The position numbers were made by a program, and so were the translations under genes. Under the pieces are notes generated by a model that did not search any database, was not told where the DNA came from, and worked only from the letters and a program-made list of their open reading frames with translations. Source: Melioribacter sp. (lineage in GTDB: Bacteria > Bacteroidota > Ignavibacteria > Ignavibacteriales > Melioribacteraceae). Taken from it: a stretch of 64,000 nt of DNA. The first letter of the stretch is position 1; every line of letters starts with the position of its first letter. The stretch is from positions 1 to 64,000 of the forward strand of contig PMDS01000135.1 in NCBI GenBank assembly GCA_003155655.1, given 5' to 3'. Below, piece by piece: positions 24,529 to 34,600 of the stretch.

Positions 24529-26135
24529 AAAAAATTATTATAATTATTTTGAGTTTATTCAATACATTTCTATTTGCTCAATCAGAGCAAAGAAATATTG
24601 AACTGCCTGATTTTGTGATTACCGGTAAGCAGAGTGTTCAAATCCCTATTGCAGCAAAGAAAAAACCTGACTTTGTCTCTACAATATCTCAGGAATACTT
24701 AACCCCGCAGTACACTCCGGAAGAACTACCTATTTTAATCTCTTCCAATCCGGTTCCCTTTAATCCTGATATTAATCCTGTTAAAGAATATTTTAATTCA
24801 AGTCTTAAAGTCCAGGTTGGTAAATATTCATGGCCAGATGGGGAGTTTAATTTGAATAAATCTCTGGATAATTATTTATTCAACGTTAAAGCTTGGGGGT
24901 CAAACATAAAAGATTATGTTGAATACGCCGGTTACAATAATTCCGGTGTTTCAACAAACAATGAATTTTTCTTCAGCACAAAATCGGATTTTCTCCCGGG
25001 AGCAAAAGTAAAATTTGGTGCTGATTATTCTAGAGATTCGTACCATTTATTTGGTAGCGATAATCCATCATTCTTAAGAGAGACAAATAACATCAATGCT
25101 AATGCATCAATTTCAAGTTCTTATAGCAGATGGATTAATTTTGAGTTTGGTATAAGCGGTAATGCTTTGTCTTTAAAAGAAAATGACAGTAAAGAAACAA
25201 ATGTAAAGACGAGTGGGCTTTTTGAATTTAAAATGAATAATTATTCATTAGGCATCAAAGGTAATTTTAACAAACAGATGCTTGATAATTATTTCCAAAA
25301 CGGTAACGGTAATTATGTTACTTTAGAAGGGTTTTTTAAAGGAACACCGGTTAGTACATTCCGATGGACTGCTGGTGTCGTTTATGCTTCCGCTTCATCT
25401 GATAATTTTTTCTCTCCTTATGGCTCTTTTGAATTATTAATTGATAAAGGGTTCACCTTATTTGCTGAATATAAACCCCACGCTCAATTATTCGGGGTCA
25501 CAGATTTTCTAAAAAAAAATCCCTACTTTATGACGGGTAATATTGATAATGTTTTTTCGAAGTATAAAATAGACTTTAAAAGCATTCTTAAATATGAATA
25601 TGAAAAAATGTTCAACGTATCGGCAACAATGGGCTATTCAAAGGTGAGCAACTATTTCTATTTTGGTGATATGGCTCATATTACTCCTGGTGATCTAATC
25701 TTATCAAATAAATTTTATTTACTTGTTCTTCCGGAAGCTGAAATTATTTCAGGTGGCTTGAATTTAACTTTTTATCCTTCACTTTACGGCAATTTTGTTG
25801 TTGATTTATTATTTAAGAGTGCAAAAGATAATGCTGGTAATTACATACCGTATGAACCACAAATAACTTCAATATTAGGGTATGGTTTTGATTTTCAGTT
25901 TGGTCTGGGCTTTAAATTAAAGTATATACTGGCTATGGATACATATACTGGTTTGGGCAATTCTGATAAATTGAGCGATTATCACAATATTTCCCTCTTT
26001 CTGGATTATGAATTTTTGAAAGGATTAAAACTTACTGCAGACTTTCAAAACATCTTGAATCGTACTAATTTTACGTGGAAGCAATACCAGGAAAAACCTT
26101 TTGATTTATTAGTTGGTATTGAATATTGCTGGTGA
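24525..26135 (+). CDS. Outer-membrane beta-barrel protein, TonB-receptor-like
   Basis: A 536-residue protein with signal peptide MKKIIIIILSLFNTFLFAQ, then an N-terminal segment NIELPDFVITGKQSVQIP that resembles the start of TonB-dependent receptor plugs. The body has many alternating amphipathic strands rich in aromatic residues and asparagine, and ends with an aromatic strand (DLLVGIEYCW), as expected for barrel assembly. It is shorter than a full receptor and I see no complete plug domain. Its translational coupling to the TPR gene, and the TonB-like gene two genes on, suggest one envelope machine. Confidence 0.75.
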   Translation: MKKIIIIILSLFNTFLFAQSEQRNIELPDFVITGKQSVQIPIAAKKKPDFVSTISQEYLTPQYTPEELPILISSNPVPFNPDINPVKEYFNSSLKVQVGKYSWPDGEFNLNKSLDNYLFNVKAWGSNIKDYVEYAGYNNSGVSTNNEFFFSTKSDFLPGAKVKFGADYSRDSYHLFGSDNPSFLRETNNINANASISSSYSRWINFEFGISGNALSLKENDSKETNVKTSGLFEFKMNNYSLGIKGNFNKQMLDNYFQNGNGNYVTLEGFFKGTPVSTFRWTAGVVYASASSDNFFSPYGSFELLIDKGFTLFAEYKPHAQLFGVTDFLKKNPYFMTGNIDNVFSKYKIDFKSILKYEYEKMFNVSATMGYSKVSNYFYFGDMAHITPGDLILSNKFYLLVLPEAEIISGGLNLTFYPSLYGNFVVDLLFKSAKDNAGNYIPYEPQITSILGYGFDFQFGLGFKLKYILAMDTYTGLGNSDKLSDYHNISLFLDYEFLKGLKLTADFQNILNRTNFTWKQYQEKPFDLLVGIEYCW

Positions 26136-26154
26136 TTAGTAAAAAAGAAAAAAG

Positions 26155-28701
26155 ATGAAAATATCTGAACTTCAAAAAAGGGTAGCTGATGTACTGGGGG
26201 TTTCAATCTCCCAGAAAGAATTATCCTTTGATATTTTTATTGAAACTATTTCAGAAATTCTGGATCATGGTATTACACTTAAAGTTCCGCGTATAGGCTT
26301 CTTTCAGCTTAAACATAACACCCCCAAAGATGAATCTGAAAAAATATTGTTTTCTCCTCTGCCGGAAGATTATTCTCAGGACATGCGCAATCTTTATCTT
26401 ACTATAGACATTGCTACAAAACTTAAAAATACACTGGAATTTGATTCTCACGTTTTTAGTATCGGTGTTGGTAAACCGCTTTTACCTCTTACTCAAGATG
26501 AGTTGCCGGATACAGAGACATCCTATGCAATGTTAAAAAAATCAATCGAAGAGAGAGTTCGTGAACTTATTTCAGAATCAGATCAAATTCCTAATTTTAA
26601 TATTTGGGACGATTATTATAAATCGCCGGAAGCTTTTGAAGAAAGAACTTTTAATGAAACACAATCCCGGTTTAATGATTTAACGTCAGATCTGGAATTT
26701 AAGGAAATTACTGTTCCGCAAAATATTCATCCTGGTTTTTTTGAAGACTATCTTACTTCTAAAGACAGCAGTGATGTACCTGTTGTAGATAATGATTCAG
26801 CTAAATTATTAAAGGACGGAATTACAGTAAACTCAGAAGAAAAATTTGAAGATAATAATTGGCCGAAAATTGATGAAAAAGAATTAATTGATTTTGATAA
26901 AATCCATAATACAATTGAAAAAGAAATTGATGAATTAAATAATCAGGAACCTCCGGTTAGCACGGATAAAAAACAACAGCCTTCCATTGAAAAAAATACG
27001 GATGAAGAAGACGTTGATTATTCAAATGTCGAGACCGGTACCATTGATGATAATAAAAACAGTTCACTAACACTTGCTTATCTTCTTGATGATATTCCAC
27101 AGAACGGGCAATTACAAAATCTAGAAAAAAAGAAGGCAGATTTTCCTGAAAAAAATATTCAACGATCAGCAATTGAAGAAGATTTTTCTAATAGCAAGTC
27201 AAATCCCATTGACCAGCTGGAAGAAAATGAAAAAAAAGATGCAAAAGAAAAACCTGAATCTGTTGATAATGTTGGTCCAGAAATAAAATCAGTTGAAACA
27301 GAAAAGGTTGCTGAATCAAAAGCTGAAGTGGATTTAAATAAGCCGGATAAAATTAACAGGAAAAATGAGATTGAGAAATCGGAGAACAAGGATAAAACAG
27401 AAATAAAAGATAATAAGGGAAAGTTACCTGAATCGGATGAAATAGGTGAACATAATACAGGTTATAAATTTGCCGAATTGGAAAAGATAATAGAAGAAGG
27501 AAAAGCTGAATCGTTTTTAGTGGATACCAGTGAAGAAAAAAGGATTACAAAGGAAGGAAATATTCTTAATAATGATTCTTTGCTAGAAGATGATACATTT
27601 GAACAGAATGAAGAAAGGATAGAATGGAATTGGGGAGATGAGCTAAGAGAAGAATTTGGTATTACAAAGGAGTATTATGAAGATCAAAAAATTGAAAATG
27701 TTCCTGAGTACGATAATTTAGACAATGATCTTGAATTGATTGATGAGCCTATGGAGTCCGACAGGCGCTTTACAAGAGATCTTTTCAAGGAATTGGAAAA
27801 AACACTTGAAAGAGATAAATTATTTGATGATACACCTCCTAGAAAAAGACCAACAATTGTTGAATATCCAAAAGATACCGATCGATCAAAAAAAGTTTTC
27901 TTGGAATTTTCAGGCCCGCCAACCAGATATGAATTTATTGAAGACCGCAGAGTTGAAAGAGAAAAAAGAATGGCTATTAGTCTTGTTGAAGAAGACAGCA
28001 AGCATTTCGTGCCAACGGCGGAAAATCAGCAAATACTTGAAAAAAAATCTGATGAAAAAGAAAAATATTTTGGAAAAACTTTTTTAATAATAATTTCTAC
28101 TTTTATTATAGTAATTGTCACAATTATATTTTTGGTTCTTAGACCAAATAATAAGGAAATTCAGCAGGGTGCTCCCGCAATAAGTCAGCAGAATGCACCT
28201 AATGAAGTTCAGGATAGTCAGGCTGATCAGAATACAGTATCTCGAACTCAAACGAAAATTGAATCCGGCAGCCAGCAAAAAAATGTCTCAACAACGCCGG
28301 TTAATGATGAATTAAGTGATTTTCCAATTTCCGCTACACCACCTGTCCCTATTAAAAATGGTCCCGGTGATAATAGTATTAGTGTAAATAAAAATTTAAA
28401 ACAACCTGCAAACAAACAAGTCCCAGCTTCAACAAATTCAGGTTCCAAAAGTAATCTAAATGAAACTCGAATAGGGAAGTCGATTTATACTGATGGTAAA
28501 TCATTTAATTACCAAACATCCTCCTGGAAAAATAAACAAAAAGCTGAACAGGAGGTAAAACGGCTGCGAAGTATGGGCTTGAGTGCAAATGTACTGGAAG
28601 TTTATCTTCCACAAAAGGGTGGTACATGGTATCGTGTAAGGGTCGGGTCTTTTAAATCTCAAAAAGAAGCAGAAAATAGTATGAAGCAAAATAATTTCTA
28701 G
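26155..28701 (+). CDS. HU-like (CCDC81-type) domain protein with membrane helix and SPOR domain
   Basis: An 848-residue, strongly acidic protein. Residues 1-90 resemble the HU-like DNA-binding fold of the CCDC81 type (ISQKELSFDIFIETISEILDHGITLKVPRIGFFQLK). A long disordered Glu/Asp/Lys region follows (about 130-640), then one membrane helix (about 642-663, FLIIISTFIIVIVTIIFLVL). A periplasmic Gln/Asn/Pro-rich linker leads to a C-terminal SPOR domain (about 780-848, with NYQTSSWKNKQKAEQEVKRL and GTWYRVRVGSFKSQKEAE) that binds denuded peptidoglycan. The topology places the HU-like domain in the cytoplasm and SPOR in the periplasm, so it may tie the nucleoid or a cytoplasmic partner to division-site wall. 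Confidence 0.85.
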   Translation: MKISELQKRVADVLGVSISQKELSFDIFIETISEILDHGITLKVPRIGFFQLKHNTPKDESEKILFSPLPEDYSQDMRNLYLTIDIATKLKNTLEFDSHVFSIGVGKPLLPLTQDELPDTETSYAMLKKSIEERVRELISESDQIPNFNIWDDYYKSPEAFEERTFNETQSRFNDLTSDLEFKEITVPQNIHPGFFEDYLTSKDSSDVPVVDNDSAKLLKDGITVNSEEKFEDNNWPKIDEKELIDFDKIHNTIEKEIDELNNQEPPVSTDKKQQPSIEKNTDEEDVDYSNVETGTIDDNKNSSLTLAYLLDDIPQNGQLQNLEKKKADFPEKNIQRSAIEEDFSNSKSNPIDQLEENEKKDAKEKPESVDNVGPEIKSVETEKVAESKAEVDLNKPDKINRKNEIEKSENKDKTEIKDNKGKLPESDEIGEHNTGYKFAELEKIIEEGKAESFLVDTSEEKRITKEGNILNNDSLLEDDTFEQNEERIEWNWGDELREEFGITKEYYEDQKIENVPEYDNLDNDLELIDEPMESDRRFTRDLFKELEKTLERDKLFDDTPPRKRPTIVEYPKDTDRSKKVFLEFSGPPTRYEFIEDRRVEREKRMAISLVEEDSKHFVPTAENQQILEKKSDEKEKYFGKTFLIIISTFIIVIVTIIFLVLRPNNKEIQQGAPAISQQNAPNEVQDSQADQNTVSRTQTKIESGSQQKNVSTTPVNDELSDFPISATPPVPIKNGPGDNSISVNKNLKQPANKQVPASTNSGSKSNLNETRIGKSIYTDGKSFNYQTSSWKNKQKAEQEVKRLRSMGLSANVLEVYLPQKGGTWYRVRVGSFKSQKEAENSMKQNNF

Positions 28702-28713
28702 AAATGATGAATA

Positions 28714-29415
28714 ATGATATTCAAAGATCCTAAAAATATTTCCTCATTTTTTTCAGTATCCATTCATGTTGCTGTTGTAATGTTGCTTTTATTTTTTAAA
28801 ACGAATAATGAACCTCCGGCAGAAGAATATTTGCTTGTAGGTTTTGGTTCGGGTTTTGGAACCGGAAGTCCGGGTTCCGGAGGAGATATTGGAACTGACG
28901 GCGATCAAAAAGGATTGCCTGAAAAAATTCTTCAGGAAAAAGATGAATTTAAAAAAGTTGAATCTCCTGTATCTAATCAGAATGATGAAGAAAAAATAAA
29001 CAGTAAAACCGATAAGAAAAATGAAAAGGATGAAGTTGGTAATACAAGAGTTAAACCATTGTTCAACGGCAAATCCAAAGGCTCTGGAATTGGAAATGGC
29101 GGAGATGGTGATGGTACGGGGAATGGCGGTTTTGGATTTGAATTAGATTTTGGCGGAGGTGGTAAACGAAAAATTTATAGCTTTACTTTACCGGAATATC
29201 CGGAAGGGGTTTCTAAAGAGATTGATCTTAAAATGCGTTTTACAATTATGGCCGATGGCACAATTACAAATATTTTCCCCGTAATAAAAGCTGACGGCAG
29301 ATTAGAACAAGCGGCTGTAAATTCATTAAAACAGTGGAGGTTCGAGCCTCTTCCTCCTAAAGCAAAACAAGTTGAACAAACTGTTGTGATTATTTTCCCT
29401 TACCGTCTTCAGTAG
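28714..29415 (+). CDS. TonB-like energy-transducer protein
   Basis: A 233-residue protein with one N-terminal membrane helix (about 9-28) and a Gly/Ser-rich then Lys/Glu-rich linker. The C-terminal domain of about 75 residues has the TonB pattern YPEGVSKEIDLKMRFTIMADGTITN, ending AAVNSLKQWRFEPLP and VIIFPYRL. It is the last gene of the TPR/barrel/SPOR series, 12 bases after the SPOR gene. No exbB or exbD is visible in the window, so it would have to use motors encoded elsewhere. Its 3' end overlaps the opposing gene by 26 bases. Confidence 0.88.
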   Translation: MIFKDPKNISSFFSVSIHVAVVMLLLFFKTNNEPPAEEYLLVGFGSGFGTGSPGSGGDIGTDGDQKGLPEKILQEKDEFKKVESPVSNQNDEEKINSKTDKKNEKDEVGNTRVKPLFNGKSKGSGIGNGGDGDGTGNGGFGFELDFGGGGKRKIYSFTLPEYPEGVSKEIDLKMRFTIMADGTITNIFPVIKADGRLEQAAVNSLKQWRFEPLPPKAKQVEQTVVIIFPYRLQ

Positions 29416-29704
29416 CAGATTCATCTTCAATTTTACTTTCACTATAGTAAAATTTATAGAAGAAATATTCTGCAATAGTCAGTAAAGTTAACGAGATTGT
29501 ATCTGAATCGAATTGAATTCCAAATCCCTTACTGTCAATAATTAATTTTACTACAGAAGTTGAAATTGACCATCCCACTGCAAATAAAATAATAATTAAA
29601 GCAAGATTTGTAAATGCTGAACCAATAGATTCATCTTGCCATTTCTTTGTAAAGATTACTGAGATAAAAACAAGATGTGTGCTGAATATTAATGCAGATA
29701 TCAT
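29390..29704 (-). CDS. Small membrane protein of unknown function
   Basis: About 104 residues starting at ATG 29704; a GTG at 29716 inside the upstream gene is an alternative. It has three hydrophobic segments (MISALIFSTHLVFISVIF; FTNLALIIILFAVGWSI; ISLLTIAEYFFYKFYY-like) and an acidic tail. No family is recognised. The last gene of a four-gene reverse-strand cluster, it overlaps the convergent TonB-like gene by 26 bases, so the two mRNAs would be complementary at their ends. Confidence 0.7.
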   Translation of the reverse strand: MISALIFSTHLVFISVIFTKKWQDESIGSAFTNLALIIILFAVGWSISTSVVKLIIDSKGFGIQFDSDTISLTLLTIAEYFFYKFYYSESKIEDESATEDGKGK

Positions 29705-29705
29705 T

Positions 29706-30224
29706 TTACATCGCACCCGGTTGATTATTATTAATCCTGCTGTTTATTATCTGTGAGCCAATCAATGCTCCAACTATGCCGAAAATTGGATTGACAATTA
29801 TGTTGTTGACAAAAACTGAAAATGTATAAAGGTATGAAAATCCATAAGTCATTATATCTTCCCGTACCTTCTGAAATAAATTAAGGACTTCCTTTTTAAT
29901 ATCTTCAGTTATTGGAAATCCTTCAATCATTTTTTGCAATTCTGGGAATGTTGAAATAATATCATTGTGTTTTGTAATTAAAGTAATGAATATTTCAAAA
30001 AAACTTCCAAAGAGTGCCGCATATAATCCGGTAAATAATCCAAATAAAATCGCCTTTTTTGTTAATATTTTATTATGGCTGTTAGTTGATTTTTGCTCTA
30101 AAATAAGGGCAAAAAATGCTGCAAGAGGCATTACTAAACAACATGAAAAACTTTTTAAAAAAGGTACAACTTGTAATACTCCCGCTCCAAAACCGCATAC
30201 TAATGCTGGTAAATATTTTTTCAA
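29706..30224 (-). CDS. Polytopic membrane protein (DUF4199-like)
   Basis: A 172-residue protein starting at TTG 30224 with an AGGA site 6 bases upstream. It has four membrane helices: a glycine-rich first (YLPALVCGFGAGVLQVVPFL), LPLAAFFALIL-like, ILFGLFTGLYAALFGSFFEIF, and a final NPIFGIVGALIGSQII. The loop between helices 3 and 4 carries a charged helix. The pattern is like DUF4199 proteins of Bacteroidota, though I am not certain. It is tightly packed between the DUF2085 gene and the small membrane gene. Confidence 0.7.
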   Translation of the reverse strand: MKKYLPALVCGFGAGVLQVVPFLKSFSCCLVMPLAAFFALILEQKSTNSHNKILTKKAILFGLFTGLYAALFGSFFEIFITLITKHNDIISTFPELQKMIEGFPITEDIKKEVLNLFQKVREDIMTYGFSYLYTFSVFVNNIIVNPIFGIVGALIGSQIINSRINNNQPGAM

Positions 30225-30225
30225 A

Positions 30226-30720
30226 CTATGTCCTGTTTATCTGTTCGTTAAGTAGATTTTTCAATCCATTGCAAAGATATAAAAATCCGGTTGAACCTAA
30301 AAGAAAGCCTGTAATAAAAGCGGCAGTTTTTGTGTATTGATATATCTTTAATGTAGTTAATGCAACATCAACAATCATTGGCAGTGCGGCAACAAACAAA
30401 TATTTTATTCGGAGTTCTATTTTGGGTACGAAGAATAAATAAACTATTGATACAATATATAGTCCTATATAAATTCCTGTACATCTGGCACAGGTAAGTG
30501 TTTCAGATGTTCCCATTGATATTAATTTTAATTTTTCCTGGTGGCATACAAGGGAATAAGTATTTTGTAAAAATGGAAGAAGTATTACAAAATGCTCATC
30601 CAGGGTTATGAACCATTCAATAAATATGCCCGCACACCATATTAGCAGCATGAAAAATAAAATCAACCTGTATCTGATATTCAGTATCAAGTTATTTTGT
30701 GGTAACAATCTTGTATACAA
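30226..30720 (-). CDS. DUF2085 family membrane protein
   Basis: About 164 residues with four membrane helices and the DUF2085 signature: a SLVCHQ motif followed by TCARCTGIYIGLY (C-H-Q ... C-x-R-C-x-G). The start is uncertain: TTG 30720 gives a 29-base overlap with the upstream propeller gene, and in-frame TTGs occur at 30708 and 30690. There is no early ATG. The conserved His/Cys set suggests metal or haem binding, but the family's function is unknown. It lies in the reverse-strand cluster 31552-29390. Confidence 0.85.
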   Translation of the reverse strand: MYTRLLPQNNLILNIRYRLILFFMLLIWCAGIFIEWFITLDEHFVILLPFLQNTYSLVCHQEKLKLISMGTSETLTCARCTGIYIGLYIVSIVYLFFVPKIELRIKYLFVAALPMIVDVALTTLKIYQYTKTAAFITGFLLGSTGFLYLCNGLKNLLNEQINRT

Positions 30721-31552
30721 TTATTGTATTTTTTTCAAGTACGTAAAGCTTTGAATTAAACACACAAGCATCAACAATATCTTCATCAATATTAGGGTTT
30801 AAAACTACCGGATTTATATTTCCAGTTTCAAGGTTAGCATCATTAAATAAGGCTACTTGTTTTGAATTGAATACACAGATTGTTTGATATGAATTATTAA
30901 TATTATCCGGCTGGAATGGTAATTGGAATTTTTTAATACCATTTCCAACCTGATCAAATAATACAAGATTAGGGGAATCGGCCACAAGAAGTTTTGTATT
31001 ACTTGTAAGCACAAATTGAAGAGGATTATTTAGTGCAAATGTTCCGGAATCAAAACCTCCGATTGAAGCCTGGTATTCACCACGCAAATTAAATTTTAAT
31101 ATGCGTTTGTTATCAGAATCTAATATAAAGAGGTCGCCCTGATTTGAAACGGATGAACAAATTGGATAGCGAAAAACTATTCTGTCATCGGTTGAATTTT
31201 GTGTGGAAAATTCGGAGATAAAATTTAAGTCTTTATCAAAAAACTGGATTCTGTTATTATTCTTATCAGATACATATACATTTAGTGTGGTTGCAAAAAC
31301 ATCCTCCGGGGAATCAAAAAGTGTCGGCGACCACCCATATCCGCCTATAAATTTTAGTATCTTTCCAAGTGTATCAATCTTAATTATTTCATTATTTGAT
31401 ATATCAGAGACATAGATTATACCGGCAGAGCTAATGCTAAATGAGCGTGCGGAAGTAAACGACCCAATTTCGCCGGTGTTTATTAATGTCTGGGCTAAAA
31501 TGAATTTTGATATAAAAAAGAGTAAAAATAACATGTAATGTTTAAGTTTCAT
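30692..31552 (-). CDS. Secreted NHL-like beta-propeller protein
   Basis: A 286-residue exported protein with signal peptide MKLKHYMLFLLFFISKFILAQ and an AGAGGAAG ribosome site. Repeats of the NHL/six-bladed propeller type are seen: ISSAGIIYVSDISNNEIIKID, VYVSDKNNNRIQFFD, and LFILDSDNKRILKFN. Each blade is about 45 residues, giving five or six blades. Such proteins act as binding scaffolds at the cell surface; the ligand is unknown. It is first gene of the cluster with DUF2085 and two membrane proteins. Confidence 0.85.
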   Translation of the reverse strand: MKLKHYMLFLLFFISKFILAQTLINTGEIGSFTSARSFSISSAGIIYVSDISNNEIIKIDTLGKILKFIGGYGWSPTLFDSPEDVFATTLNVYVSDKNNNRIQFFDKDLNFISEFSTQNSTDDRIVFRYPICSSVSNQGDLFILDSDNKRILKFNLRGEYQASIGGFDSGTFALNNPLQFVLTSNTKLLVADSPNLVLFDQVGNGIKKFQLPFQPDNINNSYQTICVFNSKQVALFNDANLETGNINPVVLNPNIDEDIVDACVFNSKLYVLEKNTIIVYKIVTTK

Positions 31553-31693
31553 TGCTTCCTCTTTGGGTTGCTAACCTAATTTGATTGATAAATTTAGGCA
31601 CACTTTCTGAAAGAAATTTGTTAATAAAAATAATGAAATTTATTAACTTTACTTAGAGTAGAATTTTAAATTAAATTTAATAATGAGGATGTA

Positions 31694-34600
31694 ATGCAAA
31701 GAGCCATATTTTTATCACTTGCAATCCTTTTAATCCTTTCCTCATGTAAACTCAAAGATACTGTAACTGGTTCTACCGATAATACTTCAGCTACAATAAA
31801 AGTAATTTCTCCAAATGGCGGAGAATCTTTGCAGGAAGGTTCAGCTTACCAGATAACATGGAGCGGAACAGGAACTCCTTTGGTACGAATCAATTATTCT
31901 TTTGATGGCGGATCTACATGGAGTCTGGTTAAAGATAGTTTAAAAAATACTGGAGTCTATAGTTGGTCACCAGTTCCTAATACAAAATCAAATCTATGTC
32001 TAATAAGAGTTTCCAGCATCGACGGAACTACAACGGATCAAAGTGATAATTTTTTCGCAATTGTTAAAAATTCAAGTAAAAGCCTCACAATTCTAGCCCC
32101 GGTTGGCGGCGAATCATGGCATGCGGGAAGTACGCAGCAAATCAAATGGTTAAGTTCAGGAATTGATTCAGTTAGAATTGAATACACGGTTGGTAACAAC
32201 AACAAATGGAATTTAATTGGAGTAGATAAATACAACAGAGGAATCTATTATTGGTCATTAAATCCTAATACACAATCCGGACCTGCATCTATAAAAATTT
32301 CGGATGCAAAAGACACGACAGTTTTTATCCAAAGCCCGGCCACATTCAACATTCTGCCTCCCCCAAAAATTACTGTTGTTACTCCGAACGGAAAAGAAGT
32401 CTGGTATACCGGGGCTGTAAAAGACTCTATTAAATGGACTTCATCATTTATCGATAATGTAAAAATAGATTTTACTACAAATAATGGCGCAACATGGGCT
32501 AATGTTGTGCAAAGTACACCAAGCACAGGTTGGTATCTATGGAACCCAATTCCTAATGTTAATTCCTTGCAGTGCAGGGTAAAAGTTAGCAATGTTATTA
32601 ATGGTTTGCCTTCGGATACTTCCGATGCCAATTTTACTATTACTACTCCAGGCACTAAACTGTTAAATGTTACTAGTCCTAATGGCGGGGAAAAATGGGC
32701 TGCCGGTTTAAAACAAACTATTACTTGGAATGCAGTTGGTATTTCAGATGTTAAAATTGAGTACTCTGTTAACAGCGGATTAAATTGGAATACTATAGTT
32801 GCAACTACCCCAAGCACGGGTTTTTATACCTGGAATCAGGTGCCAAATACACCTTCTACAAATTGTTTGGTAAGAATAACCGATGCCGCTACTGGAATAG
32901 TTTCTGATGTTAGCGACAATCAATTTTCTATTACTCCGGCTACTTTAATTACAATTGTGTCTCCCAACGGTGGTGAAATATTATTTACAAACTCTATTAA
33001 GACAATTCAATATACATCACAGTTTATACCAAACGTTAAAATTGAATATTCAATAGACGGCGGTGCAACTTGGTCTACTATTTCTAATTCTACCCCGGCA
33101 ACTGGAACTTACGATTGGACTGTTCCAAATACAATTTCATCACAATGCAGAATTAAAGTATCAGATGCTTTGTTTGGTGATCCGGTAGCCATTTCAGCTG
33201 CTAATTTTTCTATTACAACTCCCTCCGCTAAAGCGATTAACGTGACAAGTCCTAACGGCGGTGAAAAATGGACAGCTGGTTCAAAACAAACTGTTACTTG
33301 GAATGCTACAGGTATTTCCGATGTTAAGATTGAATATTCAATTAACAGCGGTTTAAGCTGGATTACAATAGTTACATCTACACCAAGCACCGGATTTTAT
33401 ACCTGGGACCAGGTACCAAACACACCTTCTACAAATTGTTTGTTAAAAATAAGTGATGTCGCAACAGGAACAGTCTCTGATATCAGCGACAAGCAATTTT
33501 CTATAACTCCGGCTCCTTCAATTACTGTTGTATCGCCAAATGGCGGTGAAACTTTATTAAGTGGTACAGTAAAAACAATTCAATACACTTCTCAATATGT
33601 GCCTAATGTAAAAATAGATTTTACAACCGATGGAGGCGCCAACTGGTCTAATATTGTGATGTCTACACCTGCAATTGGCACTTACGATTGGACTGTACCA
33701 AATCTAAATTCTGCACAGTGCAGAATAAAAGTTTCAGACGCGCTTTTTGGCGATCCAACTGCTATTTCAAGTAATAATTTTATTATTACAAATGTTGTTA
33801 TTAAATCAATAAAAGTGTTAAGTCCAAATGGAGGGGAAGAGTGGGAAGCCGGAACTAAACAGAACATCACGTGGAGTTCTACAGCAATCAATAAGGTTAA
33901 AATTGAATTAACTACTGATAAAGGATCAAACTGGTCTACTCTTGTTGACAGTGTTGGAGGCGGTGCTTTTGAATGGAACATTGATAACACGTTAAATTCA
34001 ACTCAGTGCCAGATTCGATGCAGCGATGCACATGATAGTAAAATTTCTGATGCCAGTGATGCTACTTTTACAATTGCACCGATTAAATCAATTACTGTTA
34101 CAGCACCTGTTGGACCTCATACTTTCATGGACAGCGATCCCATTACAATACAATGGCAGTCTTCCGGTATTAAAACGGTTGGAATAAAATATACTTGGAC
34201 TAACGGTATTGCGCAACTTCCAAGTATTCCGGCTTACACAGTTCTTGTTGATAAGATTGCCAATACAGGAACCTTTACTACAAGCTTCTCTATTCCGGCA
34301 GATAATCAATATTATGTTATTGTGTATAATGCTGATGATGGATCTAATGGAAATCCAAGCGCTCGCAGTATTGGCAATTTTTCAATAGTTAAAACTCCTG
34401 TTGGGACTATACAAATTAATCAACCAATTGGTGGTGAACAATGGCTTGGAAATCCTGCTAATGTTGCTACTACAGATTATCAAAATTACCATCCTTATGA
34501 AATTAAATGGAATGGTCGAAATTTAAACAAGGTTAAAATTGAATGGAGTACTAACGGCGGCGGTATGTGGTATACTGTACCTGGTGCTGATAGTACAGAA

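Noticed and set aside
32248-32817. Long minus-strand open frames inside the SPNGGE gene (also 33109-33390 and 33682-33990)
   Set aside because: They are antisense shadows that recur because the gene itself is repetitive.
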